In this document: positions 16,887-26,298 of the stretch, piece by piece | Numbering within the stretch: the first letter of the stretch is position 1 | How the letters are laid out: each line of letters starts with the position of its first letter | Assembly: GCF_009193295.2 (NCBI RefSeq) | Contig: NZ_CP059973.1 | Location: 5,022,001 to 5,086,000 of the forward strand | Source: Bacteroides luhongzhouii | GTDB lineage: Bacteria > Bacteroidota > Bacteroidia > Bacteroidales > Bacteroidaceae | Reading direction: 5' to 3' | Length of the DNA: 64,000 nucleotides | Position numbers and translations under genes: made by a program | Notes under the pieces: generated by a model | The model's input: only the letters and a program-made list of their open reading frames with translations | Database searches by the model: none | Told to the model about the DNA's origin: nothing

Positions 16887-18668
16887 ATGAACCTGCCTGT
16901 AACTCAAAAGCATTTTCTTTCTTTCAGCCGGAAGCTTTTCCTTTCGGTTATCTCACTGTTTCTGGTATTTGCCATTTGTTTCATTGCTTACCAGTATCAA
17001 CGAGAACGGGAATACAAAATAGAACTGCTGAATACAAAATTGCAAGATTACAACAGCAGACTCTACGAACAGTTGGACGAACAAGCCATTGACAGTGAAA
17101 TAATCAATGGATATGTCAACAACCATATTCTGGAAGATCTACGCGTAACCCTTATCGATATGGAAGGAAATGTGGTTTACGACAGTTATCCGAGCCATAA
17201 CAGGCAGATAGAGAATCATCAGAACCGTCCGGAAGTACAAAAAGCAATAAAGCATGGCAACGGATATGACGTACGCCGTACTTCCGAAACAACCGGACTT
17301 CCCTATTTCTATTCAGCCACCCGCTATAAAGATTATATCGTTCGCTCGGCTTTGCCTTATAATGTCAGCCTCATCAACAATCTGCAAGCAGACCCGCACT
17401 ATCTATGGTTTACCATCATCGTGACCTTATTATTAGTGATTATCTTCTATAAATTCACCAACAAACTGGGCACTTCCATCAACCAGCTCCGTGAATTTGC
17501 CATGCGCGCCGACCGGAACGAGCCTATCGAAATGGCTATGCAATCGGCTTTCCCGCACAATGAACTGGGGGAAATCTCCCAACATATCATTCAAATCTAC
17601 AAACGACTGCACGAAACCAAAGAAGCTCTCTACATTGAGCGTGAAAAACTGATTACCCATCTTCAGATTTCACACGAAGGACTGGGTATATTCACAAAAG
17701 ACAAGAAAGAAATTCTAGTCAACAACCTCTTTACCCAATACAGTAACCTGATCTCGGATTCAAATCTGGAAACGACAGAAGAAGTCTTTGCCATCAATGA
17801 ACTGAAAGAAATTATTCATTTTATCAACAAGAACCAGCAAGAACGTTCAAGAGGAAAAGGTGAGAAACGAATGTCAGTCACCATCAACAAGAACGGACGG
17901 ACATTTATCGTAGAATGTATCATCTTCCAGGATGCCAGCTTTGAAATCTCCATCAATGACGTCACCCAGGAAGAAGAGCAAGTAAGACTCAAACGCCAAC
18001 TGACCCAAAATATCGCCCACGAATTGAAAACTCCCGTCAGCAGTATTCAGGGGTATTTGGAAACCATTGTCAGCAACGAGAATATTCCACGTGAGAAGAT
18101 CAACGTATTCCTCGAACGTTGTTATGCACAAAGCAACCGTTTGAGCCGACTGTTACGTGACATCTCTGTACTCACCCGCATGGATGAAGCCGCCAGCATG
18201 ATTGATATGGAACGAGTGGATATCAGTGTATTAGTAGGAAACATTATCAATGAGGTGTCACTGGAACTGGACGAAAAGCATATCACAGTAATCAACTCCC
18301 TGAAAAAGAGCATACAAATCAAAGGTAATTACTCACTGCTCTATTCCATCTTCCGCAACCTGATGGACAATGCCATTGCATACGCCGGAACCAATATTCA
18401 AATAAATATCAACTGTTTCCGCGAAGATGAGAAATTCTACTATTTCAGCTTTGCCGACACAGGTATAGGAGTGTCTCCCGAACATCTGAACCGCCTCTTC
18501 GAACGCTTCTACCGGGTAGACAAAGGACGCTCACGAAAACTGGGCGGAACAGGATTAGGGCTGGCTATCGTAAAAAATGCCGTTATTATCCACGGCGGCA
18601 ACATCTCCGCCAAAAATAATCAGGGTGGCGGACTGGAATTCGTATTTACGCTGGCAAAGGAGAAATAA
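16887..18668 (+). CDS. PhoR-like membrane sensor histidine kinase
   Basis: Kinase of 593 residues. Two transmembrane helices (about 17-37 and 173-190) flank a periplasmic sensor domain. A HAMP-like/linker region and a PAS-like region (about 260-360) follow. The HisKA motif is QNIAHELKTPVSS with phosphoacceptor His378. The ATPase domain shows the N box (FRNLMDNAIAY), G1 (FADTGIGV) and G2 (GGTGLGLAIVKNA). It is co-transcribed with the response regulator. The sensed signal cannot be read from sequence. Confidence 0.9.
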   Translation: MNLPVTQKHFLSFSRKLFLSVISLFLVFAICFIAYQYQREREYKIELLNTKLQDYNSRLYEQLDEQAIDSEIINGYVNNHILEDLRVTLIDMEGNVVYDSYPSHNRQIENHQNRPEVQKAIKHGNGYDVRRTSETTGLPYFYSATRYKDYIVRSALPYNVSLINNLQADPHYLWFTIIVTLLLVIIFYKFTNKLGTSINQLREFAMRADRNEPIEMAMQSAFPHNELGEISQHIIQIYKRLHETKEALYIEREKLITHLQISHEGLGIFTKDKKEILVNNLFTQYSNLISDSNLETTEEVFAINELKEIIHFINKNQQERSRGKGEKRMSVTINKNGRTFIVECIIFQDASFEISINDVTQEEEQVRLKRQLTQNIAHELKTPVSSIQGYLETIVSNENIPREKINVFLERCYAQSNRLSRLLRDISVLTRMDEAASMIDMERVDISVLVGNIINEVSLELDEKHITVINSLKKSIQIKGNYSLLYSIFRNLMDNAIAYAGTNIQININCFREDEKFYYFSFADTGIGVSPEHLNRLFERFYRVDKGRSRKLGGTGLGLAIVKNAVIIHGGNISAKNNQGGGLEFVFTLAKEK

Positions 18669-18766
18669 GGTTCTCAGTCAAATTCCGTGTTATTTAATTT
18701 ATGCTAAAGACCCTTACACATCGGTCTTTCAATGAGATTTGCCAACACGAAACTTGACGAAGAACC
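18669..18766. terminator. long hairpin between convergent genes, bidirectional terminator
   Basis: A 23-bp imperfect inverted repeat (18669-18691 with 18744-18766, 4 mismatches) encloses a smaller perfect 6-bp stem AAGACC/GGTCTT (18707-18712, 18723-18728). It starts at the last base of the kinase stop codon and ends 24 bp before the end of the convergent GH3 gene. It probably stops transcripts from both sides. Confidence 0.5.
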
Positions 18767-18789
18767 ATAAAGAAACAAGAATTACAACT

Positions 18790-21030
18790 CTATTTTAGCT
18801 CAAAAGGAACTCTGGACTTGACATCTGTAGCGGAAGATGCTATGACTGCCTCGAACTTACCCGCTTCTGACACCCACTGATGACGGGTGTCATCAAAGAA
18901 TTTCAAAGCATCTTCATTGACAGTAAAAGTAATCTCCTTTGTCTCACCCGGAGCCAGCCTCACTTTACTGAATCCTTTCAGCTCCTTTACAGGACGAGGC
19001 AATGATGATTTCAAGTCACTGATATACAATTGTACTACTTCGCTACCCTCACGACTACCTGTATTTGTTACCGGTACAGTAATAGTAAGCGTTTCATCCG
19101 CTCCCATTACCTTCTTATCAGCTACAGCCTTTCCATATTTAAAAGTAGTATAACTCAAACCATGTCCGAAAGGAAACAAAGGTTTTGTTTTCTGTTTATC
19201 CGCCCAACGATAACCTACGAAAATTCCTTCATTGTATTCCTCATCCACAATATTACTGCCATCCGCTCTAAGAACACCCGGATAATCGCCTAATTTATGA
19301 GCACCTACATCCTCCAGAGCAGCCGGGAAAGTAAACGGCAATTTCCCCGACGGGTTCACATCACCTGCCAAAATTGCCGCTATCGCACTGCCGGCTTCCG
19401 AACCTAAGTACCATGCCTGAAGCACAGCCGGAACATCCTTAATCCACGGCATAGATACTGCATTACCCGAGATATTGACGACAACCAGATTTTTGTTAGC
19501 CTGTGCCAAAGCTTTTATCACCTCATTTTGTCCATAAGGCAGACCAAGTTCCTTGCGGTCTGCATCCTCGCAATCCTGATGCGCACTCTTGTTCAACCCA
19601 CCGACAAAGATCACATAATCAGCCTCTTTGGCAACTTCCACTGCTTCAGCAATAAGTTCTTCCGGCAAACGGTCGTCTTTCAAGTCCTGACCAGACTTCA
19701 CACCGTTATACTCACCTGTAGGATCACCCACATATCCACGGGCATAAACAACTTCCGCCCTATTTCCGAATCTAGTTCTGATCCCATCCAACGGAGAAAG
19801 CTCATGTTTCACTTTCAGTGAAGAACTACCACCGCCCACTGTCATCATCTTCACAGCATTTTCACCAATCACAGCAATCTTTTTCACCTTATCCAAATCA
19901 ATAGGCAATACATTGTTATTGTTCTGCAGCAACACAATACCCTCCTCACCGATATGACGGGCGGCAGCAAAATGAGCTTCCGAGCACAAAGCACCCCAAG
20001 GACGTTCCCTATCCATTGTTGTCCGATAAGCCAGACGAAGAATGCGCCTCACTTTATCATCCAACTCTTTTGTTCCTACTTTGCCTTCCTTTATCAATGT
20101 AAGATACGGATATGCCAGATAGTAGTTATCATAAGCATTGCTTGCCCCATTGGAAAGTCCGTTTGTCCAACTGCCGAACTCCATATCCAAGCCATTATGA
20201 ATAGCTTCTTCCGTGTCGTGGGTACCTCCCCAGTCGGAAACAACCACTCCGTCAAATCCCCATTCACCTTTCAGGATATCATTCAGCAAATATTGGTTAT
20301 GACAACCGTGCTGACCTTTATACAAGTTGTAAGATCCCATGATGGCCCAAGCCTTGCCCTGCCGGACAGCCGCCTTGAAAGCAGGCAGATAAATTTCATA
20401 CAAAGCACGGTCATCCACAATAACGTTGGTGGTATGGCGGTTCACTTCCTGATTATTCAGCGCATAGTGTTTTACGCAAGCGGCAACGCCATTCTGTTGT
20501 ACCCCCTGTATATAAGGAACTACCATTTGTCCGGCCAGATAAGGGTCTTCACCCATATATTCGAAATTACGCCCGTTCAGCGGAGTACGGTAAATATTCA
20601 CTCCGGGACCTAACAACACGGACTTATTACGATAACGCGCCTCTTCACCGATACTCTTTCCATAAAGCATAGACACTTCAGGGTTCCATGTTGCCGCCAG
20701 ACAAGTCAGTGCAGGAAAAGCCACACAAGAATCATTAGACCATCCGGCCTGTTCCCACTCATCCCAAAGCACTTCGGGACGAATACCATGAGGACCGTCT
20801 GTCATCCAGAATTCGGGAATTCCCAAACGTGCCACACCCGGTGAGCAAAACTTGGACTGGGCATGTGTCATCGCCACTTTCTCTTCCAAAGTCATACGGT
20901 TGAGCGCATCTTCTATTCTTTCCTCTACAGGTTTTGTATTATCCAAATAAACGGGAATCGTTTGCGCCTGAACCGCACTACCCAACAATAGGGCCAACAT
21001 ACCCGAAATAATCATACTTTTCATGGTCAT
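18790..21030 (-). CDS. glycoside hydrolase family 3 beta-glucosidase
   Basis: Exo-enzyme of about 746 residues with a cleavable signal peptide (MKSMIISGMLALLLGSAVQA), so periplasmic. Order of domains: GH3 TIM barrel (about 30-330) with VVVSDWGGTHD holding the nucleophile Asp; GH3 alpha/beta sandwich (about 370-590) with CEDADRKELGLP, the usual place of the acid/base Glu; and a C-terminal fibronectin-III-like domain (LPRPVKELKGFSKV). It should release terminal glucose (possibly xylose) from beta-linked oligosaccharides. The ATG at 21030 or 21024 is preferred to the far upstream one at 21099, which overlaps the GH5 gene. Last gene of the PUL operon, 7 bp after the GH5 stop. Confidence 0.9.
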   Translation of the reverse strand: MTMKSMIISGMLALLLGSAVQAQTIPVYLDNTKPVEERIEDALNRMTLEEKVAMTHAQSKFCSPGVARLGIPEFWMTDGPHGIRPEVLWDEWEQAGWSNDSCVAFPALTCLAATWNPEVSMLYGKSIGEEARYRNKSVLLGPGVNIYRTPLNGRNFEYMGEDPYLAGQMVVPYIQGVQQNGVAACVKHYALNNQEVNRHTTNVIVDDRALYEIYLPAFKAAVRQGKAWAIMGSYNLYKGQHGCHNQYLLNDILKGEWGFDGVVVSDWGGTHDTEEAIHNGLDMEFGSWTNGLSNGASNAYDNYYLAYPYLTLIKEGKVGTKELDDKVRRILRLAYRTTMDRERPWGALCSEAHFAAARHIGEEGIVLLQNNNNVLPIDLDKVKKIAVIGENAVKMMTVGGGSSSLKVKHELSPLDGIRTRFGNRAEVVYARGYVGDPTGEYNGVKSGQDLKDDRLPEELIAEAVEVAKEADYVIFVGGLNKSAHQDCEDADRKELGLPYGQNEVIKALAQANKNLVVVNISGNAVSMPWIKDVPAVLQAWYLGSEAGSAIAAILAGDVNPSGKLPFTFPAALEDVGAHKLGDYPGVLRADGSNIVDEEYNEGIFVGYRWADKQKTKPLFPFGHGLSYTTFKYGKAVADKKVMGADETLTITVPVTNTGSREGSEVVQLYISDLKSSLPRPVKELKGFSKVRLAPGETKEITFTVNEDALKFFDDTRHQWVSEAGKFEAVIASSATDVKSRVPFELK

Positions 21031-21037
21031 CCATTTT

Positions 21038-22294
21038 TTATTTATTAACCCACAAGCCCAGCGAACGGATATAACCCGTTTGCGGCATACAATTCTCACA
21101 TTTACTATTCTCTATAAATGCCGACATCGCTTTCTTTGCCACCTCCTGATCAGGGCGTGCATCCCGTATCTCTTTGTAAGTAGCGCGAGGTGCTTCCGAG
21201 AAAGCAACTACTTGCTCCCAACCTTCCGGCACCTTGATACCCATAAACGAAGAACCATCTATCTTTTTATACGGCCAGAACGTGTACCCGATGTTGTTTT
21301 CTTCCATCACCTTACAAAAAGCCGCCTGCCATTCATCAGTATTGTGACCGATTTCACCCATATACATCGGCAGGTTCACACTGTCACGGAAATTAATAAG
21401 AGTCTGGATAGCTTCCTTTGTAGGATCACCTCCGTAACGATGGCAAGTGTACATCAGTTTATCGTCATAAGCAGCGTCCTTGAACGGCTTGAAGTTACCA
21501 TTCCACTGTGCTCCTCCGATCAGAACAATATGATTGTTATCCACCTCACGAATAGCTTTCAACGCACGCTTGTGCAGAGGTTCCAGCTTTGCGTTCAGTT
21601 CTTCCATATTTTCAAAATAGGGAGCGATAGGCTCGTTGATTAACTCATATCCCAATATAACAGGCTCATTCTTATAATAATCGGCAATCTCCTTCCAAAT
21701 ATCACAGAACAACCGTTGACTTACCTCGCTTTCAAACAGCCAGGGATAACCGTAACTGTCATCAATATTATCACCTGTCTGTCCGCCCGGAGCATCGTGC
21801 ATATCCAGAATCAGGTAAAGATTATTATCACGACACCAGTTCACGACACTGTCCACACGGGCAAATCCGTCCTGCCTCCCTGTCAGCCCCATATAGTCCT
21901 CATCAGTGAAGAGTTTATAATGGAAAGGAAGACGAATGGTATTTGCCCCCGTAGAAGCGATAAATTCCACATCCTTGCGGGTGATATAGTTGTCTTTAAA
22001 CTGTTTCCAAAATTCTGTCACAAAGTCCGGACCTACCATCTGACAAAACATCTCATTGATGAAACATCCGGAATTAGTTTTATTGAAGCCGAACATATAT
22101 CCTTCGGGATTCAACCAGTTACCCAGATTCGTACCTTTAATAAATAGTTTGCTACCGTCCGGCTGAATCAAGTCCTGTCCGGACACACGCACGAATGCTT
22201 CAGGAGCAGGCGCAATTTCCTGTTGCTGCGCCTGTTTTTGCTGACATGAAGCAAATCCCCCCACAAACAATAATACATAAATTATATATTTCAT
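21038..22294 (-). CDS. glycoside hydrolase family 5 lipoprotein (beta-glucanase)
   Basis: Lipoprotein of about 418 residues: signal sequence with lipobox ending GGFASC, then a Gln/Pro-rich linker. The GH5 TIM barrel contains GTNLGNWLNPEG near the start, LILDMHDAPGGQ, ELINEPIAP (acid/base Glu) and YMGEIGHN (nucleophile Glu). The GTNLGNWL and HDAPGG motifs recall GH5 enzymes acting on beta-1,3- or mixed beta-glucans, but the subfamily is not certain. It is the only candidate in this PUL for the first cut, probably at the cell surface or on the periplasmic face of the outer membrane. The ATG at 22294 is used; the TTG at 22309 is too close to the GH3 stop. Confidence 0.85.
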   Translation of the reverse strand: MKYIIYVLLFVGGFASCQQKQAQQQEIAPAPEAFVRVSGQDLIQPDGSKLFIKGTNLGNWLNPEGYMFGFNKTNSGCFINEMFCQMVGPDFVTEFWKQFKDNYITRKDVEFIASTGANTIRLPFHYKLFTDEDYMGLTGRQDGFARVDSVVNWCRDNNLYLILDMHDAPGGQTGDNIDDSYGYPWLFESEVSQRLFCDIWKEIADYYKNEPVILGYELINEPIAPYFENMEELNAKLEPLHKRALKAIREVDNNHIVLIGGAQWNGNFKPFKDAAYDDKLMYTCHRYGGDPTKEAIQTLINFRDSVNLPMYMGEIGHNTDEWQAAFCKVMEENNIGYTFWPYKKIDGSSFMGIKVPEGWEQVVAFSEAPRATYKEIRDARPDQEVAKKAMSAFIENSKCENCMPQTGYIRSLGLWVNK

Positions 22295-22309
22295 ACCTAT
22301 TTCTAACAA

Positions 22310-24562
22310 TTAATTTATTACTTCAAAATCAGCGGAAAGTCCTTCCTCACTGTTTGTACCCAACCACAACTTAAATTCTCCGGGCTCCACCACCTTCTTC
22401 ATATCAATGTTCCAGAAAGCCAATTCACTGACGGGCAATGAGAAAGTTACAGTCTTGGTCTCTCCCGGCTGTAAAGTGACACGCTGGAAACCTTTTAACT
22501 CCTTCACCGGACGGGCTACAGAAGCCACCTTATCCTGCACATAGAGCTGGACAACTTCTGTTCCGGCATACTTTCCGGTATTCGTCACGTTCACTCTCGC
22601 CGTCAATGTAGCATTTGCCGCCAATTTATCAGCCGATAATTCCAACACATCATAGGCAAAAGTAGTATACGACAATCCGTAACCAAAGGGGAACAAAGGA
22701 CCAAAACCTGCATCCATATAAAAAGAAGTGCAACCCAACGAGGTCTGCCCGGCTTCGAATGGAATATCATCAATCAATGTTTCCTTGCCGCTGGGAGCAC
22801 GTCCCGTGTGATGATGCGCATAATAAACAGGGACCTGTCCCACCATCTTCGGAAAAGTAACCGGAGTCTTCCCACTCGGAACAACCTTGCCGAACAGTAA
22901 ATCTGCAATAGCCGGACCACCCATCGTTCCCGGATGAAAGGAATAAAGCACGGCAGCCGATTCATCCACTTCTTTACCAATAGTGAGCGGACGACCTGCC
23001 ATAACCACCGTCACCAGCGGTTTACCGGCTTTTGCCAACGCTTCAATCAATTCCGATTGCGCTCCACGCAAATTCAAATCAGCCAAGGAGTGAGCTTCGC
23101 CCGACAGAATAGATTCTTCACCGACAAAAGCCAGTACCACATCCGCCCGCCGAGCTGCTGCCACCGCCTTTGCTATACCCGAAGTCTGTTTGTCGCGGCT
23201 ATAGGCCAATCCCGGTTCATAAATAATCTGAACCTTGTCTCCATACATTTCCCGCAATGCCTTCAGCGGAGTCTGTGTATGTTCCTTTTCACCATCAAAC
23301 ACCCACGTACCCATCTGATCATGAGGGGCATCCGCCATCGGGCCGACTACAGCAACCGTACGCACCATCTCCCCCAAAGGAAGAACCTCGTTATCATTCT
23401 TCAATAAGATGACCGACTGCTCTACTGCTTCTTTCGCTTTCGCCAAATGACTTTCCGCATATTTTACTGTTTGATCTGATATCACATAAGGATTATCGAA
23501 CAACCCTAAGCGGAACTTTAAACGTAAGATATTACGAACTGCATTATCAATAGTAGCTACCGAAACCTTTTTTTCTTTTACCAAAGTCTCCAGATTTTCC
23601 ATAAAGGAACCGCTTACCATTTCCATATCTATACCTGCATTGACCGACTTTTCAGCCGCTTCCTTCGCATCTTTGCAGAAACCGTGCGCAATCATCTCGG
23701 TAGCCGACGCCCAATCCGTCACAACTACGCCGTCATAATTCCATTCTCCACGCAGCACCTCTTTTAATATAAAGGAATTACCGGTAGAAGGCACTCCGTC
23801 ATTATCATTAAAAGAAGTCATGAACGTGGCACACCCTGCCTTGGCAGCCGCCTCGAAAGGAGGGAAATAGACATTGCGCAATTCACGTTCCGGTATGAAT
23901 GTCGAATTATAATCCTTGCCACCTTCAGCGGCACCATAACCCACAAAATGCTTGGCACATGCCGCTATGGCTGTCGGATCGTCCAGAGAATCCCCCTGAA
24001 ACCCCTTAACCATCGCCGCTCCCATCACAGCAGACAGATAAGGATCTTCGCCACAACTTTCCGCCATACGTCCCCATCTCGGATCACGGGAAATATCAAT
24101 CATCGGAGCAAAAGTCCAGCGAATACCATCGGCAGATGCCTCAACAGCGGCTATGCGGGCTCCATCCTCTGCAATTCGGGGATTAAAGGTTGCCGCTTGC
24201 CCCAATGGAATAGGAAATATAGTTTTGTATCCATGAATCACATCACGCGACATCAGGACAGGAATCCCCAACCGGGATTCCTTCACAGCTATTTCCTGCA
24301 CTTTATTCACCAATTCAGGGTCAGTCAGATTCAACAGAGAACCCACTTTTCCTTCTTTTATCACCCCGGCTATCTGATCAATGCTTCCATTCGGACTCAA
24401 CTGATTCATCTGCCCTATTTTTTCCTGCAAAGTCATCTTACCCAGCAGTTCTTCGACCTTATTGTCTATGTCCCTATCCTTCTCACTACCAGCTTGCGGT
24501 GTGCAGGCAAAGAAAGAAAGCATAAGCAAACAGGCAGAAGACAGTTTGAAATGTTTCATCAT
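22310..24562 (-). CDS. glycoside hydrolase family 3 lipoprotein (BglX-like)
   Basis: Lipoprotein of 750 residues (MMKHFKLSSACLLMLSFFAC, Cys as the lipidated residue). GH3 N-domain (about 45-360) with KHFVGYGAAEGGKDYNST and VVVTDWASATEM (nucleophile Asp). C-domain (about 395-600) with SILSGEAHSLADLNLRG, where BglX-type enzymes place the acid/base Glu. A terminal fibronectin-III-like domain follows (VARPVKELKGFQRV). Length and motifs match periplasmic beta-glucosidase BglX. It differs enough from the other GH3 in this operon to suggest a different linkage or chain-length preference. Confidence 0.9.
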   Translation of the reverse strand: MMKHFKLSSACLLMLSFFACTPQAGSEKDRDIDNKVEELLGKMTLQEKIGQMNQLSPNGSIDQIAGVIKEGKVGSLLNLTDPELVNKVQEIAVKESRLGIPVLMSRDVIHGYKTIFPIPLGQAATFNPRIAEDGARIAAVEASADGIRWTFAPMIDISRDPRWGRMAESCGEDPYLSAVMGAAMVKGFQGDSLDDPTAIAACAKHFVGYGAAEGGKDYNSTFIPERELRNVYFPPFEAAAKAGCATFMTSFNDNDGVPSTGNSFILKEVLRGEWNYDGVVVTDWASATEMIAHGFCKDAKEAAEKSVNAGIDMEMVSGSFMENLETLVKEKKVSVATIDNAVRNILRLKFRLGLFDNPYVISDQTVKYAESHLAKAKEAVEQSVILLKNDNEVLPLGEMVRTVAVVGPMADAPHDQMGTWVFDGEKEHTQTPLKALREMYGDKVQIIYEPGLAYSRDKQTSGIAKAVAAARRADVVLAFVGEESILSGEAHSLADLNLRGAQSELIEALAKAGKPLVTVVMAGRPLTIGKEVDESAAVLYSFHPGTMGGPAIADLLFGKVVPSGKTPVTFPKMVGQVPVYYAHHHTGRAPSGKETLIDDIPFEAGQTSLGCTSFYMDAGFGPLFPFGYGLSYTTFAYDVLELSADKLAANATLTARVNVTNTGKYAGTEVVQLYVQDKVASVARPVKELKGFQRVTLQPGETKTVTFSLPVSELAFWNIDMKKVVEPGEFKLWLGTNSEEGLSADFEVIN

Positions 24563-24584
24563 ATGTTATTCTTCTAATTTGATT

Positions 24585-24629
24585 ATGCCTTGCTCATATC
24601 GCGTCAAAGGCGTGGCACAAGCAAGGCAT
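24585..24629 (-). promoter_or_regulatory. hairpin between susD-like and GH3 genes
   Basis: ATGCCTTGCT (24585-24594) and AGCAAGGCAT (24620-24629) form a perfect 10-bp stem with a 25-nt loop in the spacer after the SusD stop. No T run follows. It could act as a partial terminator or an RNA-stability element that keeps SusC/SusD expression above that of the enzymes. Confidence 0.45.
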
Positions 24630-24652
24630 TCTAAGGAAATATACTTATTAAA

Positions 24653-26278
24653 TTAGTATGGATTCTGTGTAATCGAGCCTTGTGCAGCTTCTATTTCACT
24701 CTGAGGAATAGGAATGTATTTCTTGTTTTCTGTCCAGTCAACACGTTCCGGGATAGCCTGTCCACCCCAAGTATTTTCACCTTCCCACTGATTCTTGTCA
24801 AAATTATAGGTACGCTTAGTCCGTAGAACCACACCGGCTCCGGCTTTGAGTACAGTAGCAGCCTTTCCGGAGCGGACAAGGTCGAAATAACGTTTTCCCT
24901 CACCCACAAATTCAAGTCGACGTTCATTAATGATATTATCCACGGTAACAGGGATAGAAGCTACACCGGCACGTTCACGGACAAGATCGAAATAATCTTG
25001 CGCAAGACCGTCACCGGTAGCCAAAGCCAGTTCAGCCGCATTGAGCAATGTCTCGGCATAACGGTAAAGATGAAGATTTTCATCATGGTTCAAACCGGCA
25101 TCACCTACACTGCCTTCCGTATCACCCGGACGGGGCAGATATTTGCGCAGGAAGTAACCGGTGTTCTGATAACGACCACCATAAGTGACGGTATCCCCTT
25201 CTGCGAATTTCGCCCTTGCATATTTATCCAGATTAAGAATGGCAACATCACGGCGACGGTCATTGTCTTCAAAAGCGTCATACACTTCTTTAGAAACAGA
25301 GCCGAACCCCCAGCCGCTTGTAAATTCAGGAGTATGCCCCTCTGCACATTTGATAGTCAAGCCATCAATGCCAATCATTTCAGGATATACAGTACCACCT
25401 GTAAAATTGGCATTCCCCCAAGTACGTTTACCTCCTTTAGCTATATAATTTACATCGAATATGATTTCTTCGTTCCATTCCTTATCAAGCGCATAAAGAT
25501 CATTATAATTTTTAACCAAGTCATACTTGTGCGAATTGATGATTGCTTTCATATATCCCAAAGCCTTTCCGTAACGAGACTGGTCTTTCTGGTACATCAC
25601 ATAATCAGCGTAAATCATGGAAGCAGCAGCTTGCGTCATACGTCCGGCCCATTCGTCGGGTTGTTTCATCGGAAGTACTTCACTGTCCAGCACGCTCTCC
25701 AAATCGACAACCACCTTTTCATAAACCTGTTCTGCAGTTAATTGATCTGCCAGATAAGGAAGGCTGGTCAAGTTCTCTTCATAAAAAGGAATATTGCCCC
25801 ATGTTTTCCAAAGAACAAGATAATACCAGGCACGCATCGCACGGCCTTCGGCTATAAAAAGAGCCTTTTTATCATCGGATAGATCTGAATCCTTCGCATT
25901 ATCAATCAACCGGATAGACCGATTGATACCTGAATAACTTGTTGTCCACGCTCCATCGATATTATTACGGGGATCGGACTTGTACTGGGAAATCAGGTGA
26001 ATCTGTGACTGGTCGGATGTGTTGCCGCCACCGACATACATATCATCGGCCATAGAGTCCCATACCAAGCTCAAGGGTGCCCATCCACCAAAGTAGTCAT
26101 ACCATTGCATCGGATCGTAAGCAGCCACTGCTGACTCCATCATTCGGGATTCTGTAGTATAATATCCGTCAATGGGCAAGCTGCTTGAAGGCTCAACTGA
26201 CAGGAAGTCGTCGCCGCAAGATGCTGTACCCAGCATCAAAGCCAGAGCGGCGAAGCTATATAATGTAAACTTTTTCAT
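24653..26278 (-). CDS. SusD/RagB family surface glycan-binding lipoprotein
   Basis: Lipoprotein of about 541 residues (lipobox LGTASC followed by GDD, an acidic surface-export-like signal). It has the SusD pattern: N-terminal SVEPSSSLPIDGYYTTE, TPR-like helices (RAMRAWYYLVLWKTWGNIPF), and the C-terminal RRLEFVGEGKRYFDLVRSGKA segment. SusD proteins sit as a lid on SusC and capture oligosaccharides. The ATG at 26278 gives a proper signal peptide; the ATG at 26299 overlaps the SusC stop. The enzymes downstream suggest a beta-glucan ligand. Confidence 0.9.
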   Translation of the reverse strand: MKKFTLYSFAALALMLGTASCGDDFLSVEPSSSLPIDGYYTTESRMMESAVAAYDPMQWYDYFGGWAPLSLVWDSMADDMYVGGGNTSDQSQIHLISQYKSDPRNNIDGAWTTSYSGINRSIRLIDNAKDSDLSDDKKALFIAEGRAMRAWYYLVLWKTWGNIPFYEENLTSLPYLADQLTAEQVYEKVVVDLESVLDSEVLPMKQPDEWAGRMTQAAASMIYADYVMYQKDQSRYGKALGYMKAIINSHKYDLVKNYNDLYALDKEWNEEIIFDVNYIAKGGKRTWGNANFTGGTVYPEMIGIDGLTIKCAEGHTPEFTSGWGFGSVSKEVYDAFEDNDRRRDVAILNLDKYARAKFAEGDTVTYGGRYQNTGYFLRKYLPRPGDTEGSVGDAGLNHDENLHLYRYAETLLNAAELALATGDGLAQDYFDLVRERAGVASIPVTVDNIINERRLEFVGEGKRYFDLVRSGKAATVLKAGAGVVLRTKRTYNFDKNQWEGENTWGGQAIPERVDWTENKKYIPIPQSEIEAAQGSITQNPY

Positions 26279-26298
26279 ATCTGTATGCTTTATATTCA

